From the NCBI RefSeq assembly GCF_029968015.1, contig NZ_JASCIS010000033.1, forward strand, positions 23,345-87,344: a stretch of 64,000 bases of DNA, given 5' to 3'. Of the stretch, positions 53,041 to 61,383 are shown piece after piece. Each line of letters opens with the position of its first letter. The stretch's first letter is position 1. A program made the translations under genes and the position numbers. The DNA comes from Streptomyces luteolus. GTDB lineage: Bacteria; Actinomycetota; Actinomycetes; Streptomycetales; Streptomycetaceae. The notes below the pieces were generated by a model. The model searched no databases, had not been told where the DNA came from, and was given only the letters and a program-made list of their open reading frames with translations.

Positions 53041-53484
53041 GAGGCGGAGACACTGTGTGATGCCTCCGTCAGCCTGGGCAACTACTGGACCCGGTTCTAC
53101 GTGGTCTACCAACTCGCCCTGATTGCTCTGTTCAAGGACCAAAATCGTGAGGCGTCGGACCGTGCCCGCGACATGCAGGACGCGAAGCGGCGCATCGGCG
53201 ACCGGTTCCGCACCGCCCGGGACCTGGATCTGGTGCGCCAGTTGGTCCGCACAGGGAGACCCGGACCGTGCGGTCACCGTGATCGGGGCGAGCAACCAGT
53301 ACGGGCGCGCTGTCGGCCTGCTGCGGTGCGGACTCCCCGAAGTGCTCCCGCTGTGCGAGCAGACCGGAACCGAACCAGAGAGGTACTCGGCGACGCGGAG
53401 TACGCCGGGCGGCTGCCGACGAAGCCATCCACGGCTCCGGAACCCCTGTTGCTTGCCGTACTCGGATACGACAGGCTGGGGTGA
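53041..53484 (+). other. Unrecognised reading-frame fragment
   Basis: Directly after the IS remnant, an open frame without a clear start gives LCDASVSLGNYWTRFYVVYQ, then LALIALFKDQ and RMIGDRFRTARDL-like KRRIGDRFRTARDLDLVRQLV, which looks protein-like for ~75 codons before turning into low-complexity sequence. No family is recognised. It may be the tail of a gene truncated by the IS event. The remaining 53485-53559 shows nothing. Confidence 0.3.
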
Positions 53485-53559
53485 GCCGGGCTCCCGAGGC
53501 CACGGGGCAGGGGCACGACGCGTCCGTCCGCCGGCGAGCCGTGCCACCACCCCGACGCG

Positions 53560-54591
53560 TCACCCCGCTCGGACGACCTGGAGCGGAACCGTTTGGGGAT
53601 GCACGCAATGCCAGCGGTGTCCGTCGGTGTCCCCGCCTTCGTCGGGGAACGAGCTCGTGCACGCGTCGTCCGCCTTCCAGCAGCGGGTGCGGAACGGGCA
53701 GCCGGTGGGTGGGTTCGTGGCGGAGGGCACGGGGCCGTGCAGCACGATCCGTTCCGGGCGCTCGAGGAGACTCGGTGTCGCGGACAGCAGGGCTTCTGTG
53801 TACGGGTGCCTGGAGCCGCCTGTGACCTGGTCGGACGGCCCCTCCTCGACGACACGGCCCAGGTAGAGCACGGCGATGCGGTCCGCGAGGTAGCGCACGG
53901 TCTGGACGTCGTGGGAGATGAACACCATGCCGAGGCCGAGGCGTTCGCGCAGATCGGTGAGGAGGTTGAGGATCTGGGCGCGCACCGACACGTCCAGGGC
54001 GCTGGTGGGTTCGTCGGCGACGATCAGTTCCGGTTCGAGTGCCAGGGCACGGGCGATGGCCACGCGTTGGCGCTGGCCGCCGGACAACTGGCCGGGGAGC
54101 GCTTCCAAGGTGTGACCGGGCAGGCCCACCAGGTCGAGGAGTTCCGCGACGCGCGCCTCGCGCGCCTCTTTCGTGCCGCGCCGGTGCACGTCCAGGGGAT
54201 CGCGCAGAATCCTGCGGACGGGCAAGCGCGGGTTCAGCGCGGTGGACGGATCCTGGAAGACCACGCCCACGGACGGCCCGAAGCCGGAGCGGCGTTCGGA
54301 CGCCGACATCTCCCACAAGTTCCTTCCGCGGAAGAGGACTTGCCCCTCCGTGGGCCGCTGCAGCCCGGTGACCACTCGGGCCAGTGTCGACTTGCCGCAG
54401 CCCGATTCGCCGACGAGGCCGAGGATCTCGCCGCGGCGCACCTCCAGGGAGGCGTCGGTGAGGGCGTAGACGGAGTCCCGGCGGAAGACGCCGCCGCTGC
54501 GGGCCTTGTGCCGTACGTGGACGTGGTCGAGTCGGATCAGCGGGTCCGAGGTGGTGACCTGGGTGTCCGGAGTGTGTTGCGTCGCGGTCAT
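53560..54591 (-). CDS. ABC transporter ATPase, SiaI/SatD-like
   Basis: 343 aa from ATG 54591, overlapping the upstream gene stop (ATGA). Walker A GESGCGKST, signature LSGGQRQRVAIARALALEPE, Walker B LIVADEPTSALDVS, and C-terminal Cys-rich CPFRTRCWKADDAC. Dpp/Opp-type ATPase. Last gene of a leftward operon binding protein-permease-permease/ATPase fusion-ATPase, the same order as siaEFGI of Corynebacterium glutamicum and similar to satABCD of Haemophilus ducreyi, both sialic-acid importers. The sialidase and NanA-like genes next door support that substrate. Confidence 0.85.
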   Translation of the reverse strand: MTATQHTPDTQVTTSDPLIRLDHVHVRHKARSGGVFRRDSVYALTDASLEVRRGEILGLVGESGCGKSTLARVVTGLQRPTEGQVLFRGRNLWEMSASERRSGFGPSVGVVFQDPSTALNPRLPVRRILRDPLDVHRRGTKEAREARVAELLDLVGLPGHTLEALPGQLSGGQRQRVAIARALALEPELIVADEPTSALDVSVRAQILNLLTDLRERLGLGMVFISHDVQTVRYLADRIAVLYLGRVVEEGPSDQVTGGSRHPYTEALLSATPSLLERPERIVLHGPVPSATNPPTGCPFRTRCWKADDACTSSFPDEGGDTDGHRWHCVHPQTVPLQVVRAG

Positions 54592-56561
54592 CGGTGGCTC
54601 CCCAAGGGCTGCGCCGAGTGAGAGGCGGTTGCGGGGTGGTGGCAGGCGAACCGGTGATCGTCCGAGCCGCCCCGGTCGTCGGCGGGTGGTGGCGTGGTGG
54701 TGCACACCTCGGTGGCCGTCGCGCAGCGCGAGGCGAAACGGCAGCCTGCTCCGAACGATCGGGGTGCGGGGACCACGCCGCGGATCTGGTGCAGCCGCTC
54801 CGCGCCAGCCTCCAGGGACACGACGGAGCCGAGCAGGCCCCGGCTGTAGTGGTGCGCCGGGTCGGTCAGCAGCGAGCGAGTGGCGCCGGCCTCGGCGATC
54901 TGGCCCGCGTACATCACGGCCACCCGGTGGGCGAGGTCGCCGACGAGGGCGAGGTCGTGCGAGACGAGGACCATGGCGAAGCCGAGTTCGTCACGCAGCT
55001 TCACCAAGAGCTCGACGACCTGGGCCTGGACGGTGACGTCCAGAGCGGTCGTCGGCTCGTCCGCGATGAGCAGGCGCGGGCTGCGGGAGAGGGCCATCGC
55101 GATGAGGACGCGCTGGCGCTGGCCGCCTGACAGCTCATGGGGGTAGCTGCGCAGGGTGCGCTCGGGGGAGAGGCCGACCAGTTCGAGGAGTTCGGCGGGT
55201 GTACGGGTGCCGCCGCGCGAGGTGAGCCGCTTGAGCTGGGTGCCGATGAGGACCGACGGGTTCAGGGACGACATGGCGTCCTGGTAGACCATCGCGATCT
55301 CCGGGCCCATCAGGGCGCGGCGTTCCTTGGGCGAGAGCGCGAGCAGGTCGCGGCCGCGGTAGCGGATCTCGCCCTCGACCTCGGCGTTGCGGGCGAGCAG
55401 GCCCATGATCGCGAGGCTGGTGATGGACTTGCCGCATCCCGACTCGCCGACCAGGCCGAGCGTCTCGCCCTCACGGACGACGAAGGAGATGCCGTCGACC
55501 ACACGGGTGTCGCCGTACCGGTCGGGGAAGCGGATGGTCAGGTCGCGGACGGTGAGCAGCTCGGCGGCGTCGGCGGCCACCGGCCGGACGGCGGGCTCGG
55601 ACTGCAACAGGCGCTCCGCGAGTTCGGCGAGCGCGGCATCCACATCACTCTGCTGCACGATCGCACTGGAGGCGGCGGCGCCCGGGGTCTCCTCGCCGCC
55701 GGTGCGGGACTTGTCCGGCGAGGCCGCCGCGTCCGTCATGCCCTCGGAAAGGATGTTCAGGGCGAGCACGGTGATCAGCAGGCACAGGCCGGGGAAGAAA
55801 GTGGCCCACCAGCCGCCGGACAGCAGAATCTGCCGGCCGTAGGCAAGGACGCTTCCCCAGCTCGGGTCGGGGTCCTGCACTCCGGCGCCGATGAAGGACA
55901 GGCTCGCCTCGAAGATGATCGAGTCGGCGACCATGACGGTGGCGAACACCAGCACCGGGGCTGCGCAGTTGATCGCGACATGGCGGGACACGATGTAGCC
56001 GCGGCGGGCGCCGATGACGTGTTCGGCGGCAACGTAGTCCTCGCCGTACTGCTCCAGTACGTTCGCGCGGACCACGCGGGCCAGCGACGGCGCGTACACG
56101 AACGCGATGGTGAAGATGATCACCGGGAGGCTGGGGCCGAAGACCGCGACCAGAACGGCCGCCAAGGCGATCGGCGGGAACGACATGATGACGTCGAGCG
56201 TGCGCATCACCGACTCGTCGGCGAGTTTGCGCGAGGTGGCGGCGAGCGCCCCGAGCAGCGAGCCGAGGGCGAGGGACAGCAGCGTCGCGCCGAAGCCGAT
56301 GGTGAGTGAGTAGCGGGCGCCGTGCACGACGCGGGCGAAGACATCGCGGCCGGCCCGGTCGGTGCCGAACCAGTGCTCGCCGCTGGGCGCTTGGGCCGGG
56401 GTGCCGGTGGCGAGCGGGTCCTGAGTGAGCAGGGGCGCGAAGACGGCGCCGAGGACGACGACCAGGAGCACGCCGAGCGCGATCCGCGAGGTCAGCGGTA
56501 GGCGTCGCAGCCGGACGCCGGGCCGGGCGAGGCGCCCGGAGAGGGAGCGTGGGGCGAGCAT
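54588..56561 (-). CDS. Permease-ATPase fusion of the ABC importer, SiaG-like
   Basis: 657 aa from ATG 56561 (TGATG with the upstream stop). Residues ~1-285 form a DppC-type permease with a first membrane segment at ~28-45, HWFGTDRAGRDVFARVVHGA, EAA loop YVAAEHVIGARRGYIVSRHV and LSFIGAGVQDPDPSWGSVLA. A ~45-residue linker follows. From ~335 there is a complete ATPase: GESGCGKS, LSGGQRQRVLIAMALSRSP, LLIADEPTTALDVT, SHDLA and C-terminal CRFASRCATATEVC. Permease and ATPase fused in one chain is unusual among Dpp systems and is the known layout of SiaG in C. glutamicum. Confidence 0.9.
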   Translation of the reverse strand: MLAPRSLSGRLARPGVRLRRLPLTSRIALGVLLVVVLGAVFAPLLTQDPLATGTPAQAPSGEHWFGTDRAGRDVFARVVHGARYSLTIGFGATLLSLALGSLLGALAATSRKLADESVMRTLDVIMSFPPIALAAVLVAVFGPSLPVIIFTIAFVYAPSLARVVRANVLEQYGEDYVAAEHVIGARRGYIVSRHVAINCAAPVLVFATVMVADSIIFEASLSFIGAGVQDPDPSWGSVLAYGRQILLSGGWWATFFPGLCLLITVLALNILSEGMTDAAASPDKSRTGGEETPGAAASSAIVQQSDVDAALAELAERLLQSEPAVRPVAADAAELLTVRDLTIRFPDRYGDTRVVDGISFVVREGETLGLVGESGCGKSITSLAIMGLLARNAEVEGEIRYRGRDLLALSPKERRALMGPEIAMVYQDAMSSLNPSVLIGTQLKRLTSRGGTRTPAELLELVGLSPERTLRSYPHELSGGQRQRVLIAMALSRSPRLLIADEPTTALDVTVQAQVVELLVKLRDELGFAMVLVSHDLALVGDLAHRVAVMYAGQIAEAGATRSLLTDPAHHYSRGLLGSVVSLEAGAERLHQIRGVVPAPRSFGAGCRFASRCATATEVCTTTPPPADDRGGSDDHRFACHHPATASHSAQPLGSHR

Positions 56562-57511
56562 CACACCGTCCTGATACGCGGGTTGACGAGCAGGTAGAGC
56601 AGGTCGACGACGACGTTGACCACGAGGAACGCGATGGCGATGGTGATCACGGTGCCCTGCACGAGCCCGACGTCACCCCCCGTGACGCCTTCGAGGATCA
56701 GCTTGCCCATGCCGGGCAGGTCGAAGATGGCCTCGATGACGACGGCACCGCTGAGCAGATAGCCGACCTTGACGCCGAGCACGGTGAGTGGGGTGACGAG
56801 GGCGTTCCGCAGCACTGACCGGATGATCAGGGACGGCGGCAGACCGCTGCCGCGCGCGGTGCGCACATAGTCGCGGGCCAGCTCGGCCACCATCGAGGTA
56901 CGGATGAGTCGGGCGAGGGACGCCGCCACCGGCAGTGCGAGCGAGATCGCGGGGAGTGCCATGGAGTGCAGCCAGCCGCTGAAGGACTCCGCCGGATTGA
57001 CGTATCCGCCGGTAGGGAAGAGCGGTGTGTTCAGGGCGAACTGCTGGATGAGCAGCACTCCGAGCCAGAACGAGGGCAGGGCGATGCCGGCCATCGACAC
57101 GACGCGGAACACCTGGTCCGGCCAGCGGTCGCGGTACATCGCGCTGGTGACTCCCAGGACCAGCGCGAGCACGACGGCCAGCGCGAGTCCCAGCAGCGTG
57201 AGCTGGAGCGTGAGCGGGAACGCGGTGGTGATGCGGTCGATGACGGGCTGACTCGGTGGCACGGTGACGCCGAGGTCACCCTGGACGAGCTGGCCCAGGA
57301 AGTTGAAGTACCGCACCGGCAAGGGGTCGTTGAGGCCCTGGGCCTCGGCGAACGCGGCTCGCGCTTCGGGGCTCGCGCTGTCGCCGAGCGCGTTGTACGC
57401 GGGATCGGCCGGCGAGAACTGCAGGACCACGAAGACCAGCAGCGCAATGCCGAGGATCAGCACCGGCATCATCGCGACGCGGCGGAGCGCGAGCCGGAGA
57501 AATGCAACCAT
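56561..57511 (-). CDS. ABC transporter permease, SiaF-like (DppB-type)
   Basis: 316 aa from ATG 57511. DppB features: N-terminal membrane segment (LILGIALLVFVVLQFSPADP), RYFNFLGQLVQGDLGVTVPP, EAA loop YVRTARGSGLPPSLIIRSVL and FDLPGMGKLILEGVTGGD. It pairs with the permease half of the SiaG-like fusion. Separated from the binding-protein gene by a 78-bp gap carrying a hairpin, which probably lowers expression relative to the binding protein. Confidence 0.9.
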   Translation of the reverse strand: MVAFLRLALRRVAMMPVLILGIALLVFVVLQFSPADPAYNALGDSASPEARAAFAEAQGLNDPLPVRYFNFLGQLVQGDLGVTVPPSQPVIDRITTAFPLTLQLTLLGLALAVVLALVLGVTSAMYRDRWPDQVFRVVSMAGIALPSFWLGVLLIQQFALNTPLFPTGGYVNPAESFSGWLHSMALPAISLALPVAASLARLIRTSMVAELARDYVRTARGSGLPPSLIIRSVLRNALVTPLTVLGVKVGYLLSGAVVIEAIFDLPGMGKLILEGVTGGDVGLVQGTVITIAIAFLVVNVVVDLLYLLVNPRIRTV

Positions 57512-57533
57512 CGTGAGGTTCCTAGAGATTGGG

Positions 57534-57571
57534 GCCGGGCCCGCCCGCGTCAGGGAGCGAGCGGGCCCGGC
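57534..57571 (-). terminator. Attenuator-like hairpin between binding-protein and permease genes
   Basis: 11-bp perfect GC arms (57534-57544, 57561-57571) with a 16-base loop, placed just after the binding-protein stop. Partial termination here would give the usual excess of binding protein. Confidence 0.55.
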
Positions 57572-57589
57572 GGCCTTGCTGTGCGACGC

Positions 57590-59188
57590 TCAGGCGCGGC
57601 CGACGTCGACGAAGGACAGACCGGTCGTGGGCAGCGGCTTGAAGCCGGTCAGCGCGTCGCCGGCCCAGGCGGTCGGCAGCTTGCGGTGCAGCACCGGATA
57701 GAGCGCGGCCTCCTCGGCGACCAGATCCATGACCTGGCCCCACAGCTCCTTGCGCTTGCCCTCGTCGACTGCGCTCGCGGCCTTGTTGAGCAGCGACTTG
57801 GTCTTCTTGTACGCGTCGGAACCGGCCCACCCGTAGCGCTTTTCGGGCCAGAACCCGTAGTAGAACCAGCGCAGCAGCAGGTCGGCGTCGTTGCCGAAGA
57901 CGGACGGGTCGCCCGGTGCGACCAGAGCGTCGAAGGAGCCCTTGTCGACCTTCGCGTACTGGGCGGGGGACTGCGCGATGTCGAGCTTGACGTCGACGCC
58001 GACGGCGGCCCAACTCTCCTTGATGAGCGGCGCGATGTCCTTGACCCAGCCGGTGTCGGTGAGCAGCAGCGTGAACGACAGTCCCTTCGCCCCGGCGTCG
58101 GCGAGCAGCTTCTTCGCCTTGGCGACGTCGTGGCTGTAGACGGTCGAGGCCTTGTGGTAGTCCGGGTGGGTCTGCGGCACATAGCCGCTGGCCGGTTCGG
58201 CGTTGCCGAGCAGCGCGGTTTTGATGATCTTCTCGGTGTCCAGGGCGTAGTGCAGCGCCTGACGCACCCGCTTGTCCTCGAACCGCTTGTCCTTGCAGTT
58301 GAACATCAGGAACAGCAGACCGAACGACTGCACCGACTCGACCTTGTTCTTGCCGGTGAAGCCCTTCATGTCGATGTACGGCACGTCCTCGATGGCCTGC
58401 ACACGTCCGGACTGCAGGGCGCTCACCCGGGCGGAGGGGTCGGCCATGAGGCGCCAGACCATCTTCTTGGCCTTGGCCGGGTGCGGGCCGTTGTACTTGT
58501 CGTACGCCTCCATCACGATCTTGTCCTGGCGCACCGCGGACACGAAGCGGTAGGGGCCCGAGCCGACGGGCTTGGCGTCGAACGCCTTGGCGTCCGCACC
58601 CGCGATCTTCTTCGGCACGATCCGCACCACGGATATGCGGGAGGGGAACAGCGCGAAGGGGTGCTTCAGTTTGAACTCGACCGTGCTCTTGTCGACCGCG
58701 CTCACCTTGTCGATGAACGGCACGAACTGCGCCATCAGCGAGGCGTTCTTCGGATCCAGGACGCGCTCGAAGCTGAAGACCACGTCGTCGGCGGTGACGG
58801 GGGAGCCGTCGTGGAACGTGGCGCCCTTGCGCAACACGGCGCGGTACGTCGTCGCGTTGATTTTCTTCGGCATGTCGGTGGCCAGCGCGGGCCGGGCGAC
58901 AAGGGTGGCCGGGTCGAGGTCGACCAGCCCCTCGAAGATGTGCATGTTCGCGGCGTACGGGGTGGCGCCAGAGGTGATCATCGGGTCGAAACCCGTGGAC
59001 AGCGGGTACGAGAGACCGGCCTCGATCGTGCCGGAGCCGCTGCCCCCGGACTGCTTCGCCCCGTCGCCGCTGGAGGCCGGGCCGCCGCAGGCAGTCAGGC
59101 CGGCGGTGATCGCGGTCGTCACACCGATGGCGCTCGTGTATCTCATAAAGGTGCGGCGATCCACGCCGGCAGTGCTGCGCGAGGGCAA
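57590..59188 (-). CDS. Substrate-binding protein of the sialic-acid-type ABC importer, SiaE-like
   Basis: 532 aa from TTG 59188; GGAGG is four bases upstream and the result starts LPSRSTAGVDRRTFMRY, giving a twin-arginine signal directly before the hydrophobic run and lipobox TAGLTAC. It is thus probably a TAT-exported lipoprotein. A longer frame back to 59344 has no ribosome site and crosses the operator. SBP family 5 motifs: LDPATLVARPALATDMPKKI, LRKGATFHDGSPVTADDVVF, VGSGPYRF and MFNCKDKRFEDKRVRQALHY. First gene of the transporter operon, divergent from gntR. Confidence 0.85.
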   Translation of the reverse strand: MPSRSTAGVDRRTFMRYTSAIGVTTAITAGLTACGGPASSGDGAKQSGGSGSGTIEAGLSYPLSTGFDPMITSGATPYAANMHIFEGLVDLDPATLVARPALATDMPKKINATTYRAVLRKGATFHDGSPVTADDVVFSFERVLDPKNASLMAQFVPFIDKVSAVDKSTVEFKLKHPFALFPSRISVVRIVPKKIAGADAKAFDAKPVGSGPYRFVSAVRQDKIVMEAYDKYNGPHPAKAKKMVWRLMADPSARVSALQSGRVQAIEDVPYIDMKGFTGKNKVESVQSFGLLFLMFNCKDKRFEDKRVRQALHYALDTEKIIKTALLGNAEPASGYVPQTHPDYHKASTVYSHDVAKAKKLLADAGAKGLSFTLLLTDTGWVKDIAPLIKESWAAVGVDVKLDIAQSPAQYAKVDKGSFDALVAPGDPSVFGNDADLLLRWFYYGFWPEKRYGWAGSDAYKKTKSLLNKAASAVDEGKRKELWGQVMDLVAEEAALYPVLHRKLPTAWAGDALTGFKPLPTTGLSFVDVGRA

Positions 59189-59275
59189 GGGTCCTCCAAG
59201 CGGAAGAAGGGAGACTGAGAATGGCCGGAGAAGCGGCCGTTCTGGCGGCAAGTGCGGTTGACGTCCCACCGCTTG

Positions 59276-59292
59276 GGCATCAGATGTCTGAT
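59276..59292. promoter_or_regulatory. Candidate GntR/NanR operator 2
   Basis: GGCATCAGATGTCTGAT contains perfect ATCAGA/TCTGAT arms around TG, between the divergent transporter and gntR starts; 13 of 16 bases match the 60249 site. Position suits control of both the transporter and gntR itself. Confidence 0.65.
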
Positions 59293-59347
59293 GTCCGATG
59301 CCTTGATAGTGTGGGAAGGTAGTCCGACCAAAGGGAGGGGTCAAGAG

Positions 59348-60100
59348 GTGGCGGTGGACCAGAAGGCGGTGAGTCCGGTAGCGCCGGAAGCCAAGTCGGC
59401 ACGGCAGCCGCTGAGGCAGGAGGTCGTCGACGGCATCAAGTCATACATCCTCCGGAACAAGCTCCGCCCCGGCGATCCGCTGCCCACCGAGTCCGCCTTG
59501 TGCGAGGCGCTCGGCGCGAGCCGCTCCAGTGTGCGCGAGGCCATCAGGATCCTCACCGCGCTCGATATCGTCGAGGTGCGCCACGGGCACGGGACCTATG
59601 TGGGCCGTCTGAGCATGTCCGCCCTGGTCGAGAGCCTCACCTTCCGCGGGCTGCTCAGTCCCGACGACGACTTCCAGGTCATGGCCGATCTCATCGAGGT
59701 GCGTGAGCTCTTCGAGCGGGGCATGGCCGAGCGGCTCGTCGAAGCGCTCGACACGGAGCAGATCGACCGGCTCCAGGGCCACGTCGACGTGATGCGCGAG
59801 GCGGGCGCGGGCAAGGGGCACGGTTTCGTCGACGCCGACCGGTCCTTTCACGCGCTGCTCGTGGCCCCGCTCGGCAACGACCTCATCGGACAGCTGTCCG
59901 CGGCGTTCTGGGACGTGTACGTCATCGTCGCCCCACACCTCGACGTGTTCACGCACGAGCACGAGGCGGCGACCATCGCTCAACACCAGCGCATCGTGGA
60001 CGCCGCACGCGCCCGCGATGCCGTCGAGTTCGCCGAGGCTCTGAGCGAGCACTACGAACCGGTGCGTCGGCGGATCGCGGAGGCTCGAGCCCGGCGCTGA
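59348..60100 (+). CDS. nanR: GntR-family (FadR subgroup) regulator, NanR-like
   Basis: 250 aa from GTG 59348, chosen because GGGAGGGG ends seven bases before it; the longer frame overlaps operator 2. Winged HTH at ~15-85: KSYILRNKLRPGDPLPTESA, then LGASRSSVREAIRILTALDI and VRHGHGTYVG. The C-terminal FCD effector domain contains metal-ligand-type Asp/His residues (DADRSFHALLVAPLGN, HQRIVDAARARDAVEF). GntR/FadR proteins named NanR control sialic-acid genes in several bacteria. Flanked by the importer on one side and the sialidase operon on the other, each with a matching operator. The symbol reflects context; the ligand is not known. Confidence 0.82.
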   Translation: MAVDQKAVSPVAPEAKSARQPLRQEVVDGIKSYILRNKLRPGDPLPTESALCEALGASRSSVREAIRILTALDIVEVRHGHGTYVGRLSMSALVESLTFRGLLSPDDDFQVMADLIEVRELFERGMAERLVEALDTEQIDRLQGHVDVMREAGAGKGHGFVDADRSFHALLVAPLGNDLIGQLSAAFWDVYVIVAPHLDVFTHEHEAATIAQHQRIVDAARARDAVEFAEALSEHYEPVRRRIAEARARR

Positions 60101-60117
60101 TCCTGCGCTTCGGCCTG

Positions 60118-60149
60118 GCGGCGCACACCCCGATGGGGGTGTGCGCCGC
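60118..60149 (+). terminator. Hairpin after gntR
   Basis: 14-bp perfect arms (60118-60131, 60136-60149) with a GATG loop, 17 bases after the gntR stop. The rest of 60150-60344 holds the next promoter and operator 3. Confidence 0.7.
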
Positions 60150-60248
60150 TTCGTCGTATCTGTCCACGGTCAGCGCCGCCCCGAACTGCTCCATGCTGCG
60201 AGGCACTTGACGAGTCCTGCGGAGGACCGTAAGGTCCCCGAAACAGCA

Positions 60249-60264
60249 GACATCAGACGTCTGT
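60249..60264. promoter_or_regulatory. Candidate GntR/NanR operator 3
   Basis: GACATCAGACGTCTGT, containing the perfect palindrome CAGACGTCTG, 81 bases before the esterase start. Closest relative is the site at 614-629 (14 of 16). Confidence 0.65.
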
Positions 60265-60344
60265 CATTGCGTTGATCACTGCCGCACTCCATGTCTCCGC
60301 GCCTGCGCCGCGCGACGCACTCCTCACCCAGCGGGGCCCTCTTC

Positions 60345-61358
60345 ATGCCACTGACGGACCTCTCTCTCGCCCAGTGCCTGGCACTGCGGCCCGACCTCGA
60401 CGAGCCCGCCGACCTGGACCGGTTCTGGAGCCGGACCCTCGACCAGGCGCGCGCCACCGTCGCCCGCCCTTCCTTCACCCCGGTCGACACCGGGCTGACC
60501 CAGGTGACGACCTACGACGTGACGGTGCCCGGCTTCGACGGCGAACCCGTGCGAGGCTGGCTCCACCTGCCGACCGGCGTGCGTGAACCGCTGGGCTGCA
60601 TCGTCGAGTTCCTCGGATACGGCCGCGGTCGGGGCCTCGCGCACGAGCAACTCCTGTGGGCGAGCGCCGGATACGCGCACTTCATCATGGATACGCGAGG
60701 CCAGGGCTGGTCGACCGCGGGCGGCGACACCGCTGACACGGCGAGTCTCGGCGGGGCTGTTCCCGGGTTCCTGACCCGGGGCGTCGACAGTCCGCAAAGC
60801 CACTACTACCGGCGGGTGTTCACGGACGCGGTGCGCTGTGTCGATGCCGTGCGTGAACACCCGGCCGTCGACCTGGACCGGATCGTCGTGACCGGAATCA
60901 GTCAGGGCGGCGGCATTGCCCTCGCGGTAGCCGGACTCGTTCCGGGCCTGGCCGGGGTGATGCCCGATGTGCCGTTCCTGTGCGACTTCCGGCGCGCCGC
61001 ACGGATCTCAGCCACGAGCCCGTACACCGAGATCGCCGAGTACCTGCGCCTGCACCGCGACCGCACCGACACCGTGTTCAGCACGCTGTCCTACGTCGAC
61101 GCCGCGCTGCTGGCCTCCAGGGCCACGGCGCCGGCTCTGTTCTCCATCGCGATGATGGACGACATCTGCCCTCCCTCCACCTGCTTCGCCGCCTATCACC
61201 GCTACGCCGGCGCCAAGGACATCCGCGTCTACGAGTTCAACGGTCACGAAGGCGGCGGCGGCCATCACCGGCGCGAACAGCTCAGGTGGATACGGGAGTT
61301 GCTCGCGCCCCCACACCCCACCGGCGCTCCACCCCTGCACGACCCTCAACTCGCCTGA
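60345..61358 (+). CDS. CE7-family acetyl esterase (cephalosporin-C deacetylase/acetylxylan esterase type)
   Basis: 337 aa. ATG 60345 is preferred over ATG 60291 because CE7 proteins begin near MPLTDLSLAQCLALRPDLDE; the ribosome site is weak. Catalytic residues: Ser186 in GISQGGG, Asp272 in MDDICPPST, His301 in NGHEGGGG. No signal peptide, so it is intracellular. CE7 enzymes remove acetyl groups from sugars. First in an operon with a sialidase and aldolase, it could de-O-acetylate imported sialic acids, a job done by other esterase families (NanS) in enteric bacteria. Oligosaccharide deacetylation is the more general reading. Confidence 0.85.
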   Translation: MPLTDLSLAQCLALRPDLDEPADLDRFWSRTLDQARATVARPSFTPVDTGLTQVTTYDVTVPGFDGEPVRGWLHLPTGVREPLGCIVEFLGYGRGRGLAHEQLLWASAGYAHFIMDTRGQGWSTAGGDTADTASLGGAVPGFLTRGVDSPQSHYYRRVFTDAVRCVDAVREHPAVDLDRIVVTGISQGGGIALAVAGLVPGLAGVMPDVPFLCDFRRAARISATSPYTEIAEYLRLHRDRTDTVFSTLSYVDAALLASRATAPALFSIAMMDDICPPSTCFAAYHRYAGAKDIRVYEFNGHEGGGGHHRREQLRWIRELLAPPHPTGAPPLHDPQLA

Positions 61359-61383
61359 CCCAATCGAGAAGAGGTCTCCGTCC

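Noticed and set aside
59189..59344. Longer N-terminus for the SiaE-like binding protein
   Set aside because: It would bury the twin-arginine signal ~60 residues inside the protein and cross the operator.
59252..59347. ATG 59252 as start of the GntR gene
   Set aside because: It would add 32 residues of no similarity, lacks a ribosome site and would place operator 2 inside the gene; GTG 59348 has GGGAGGGG.
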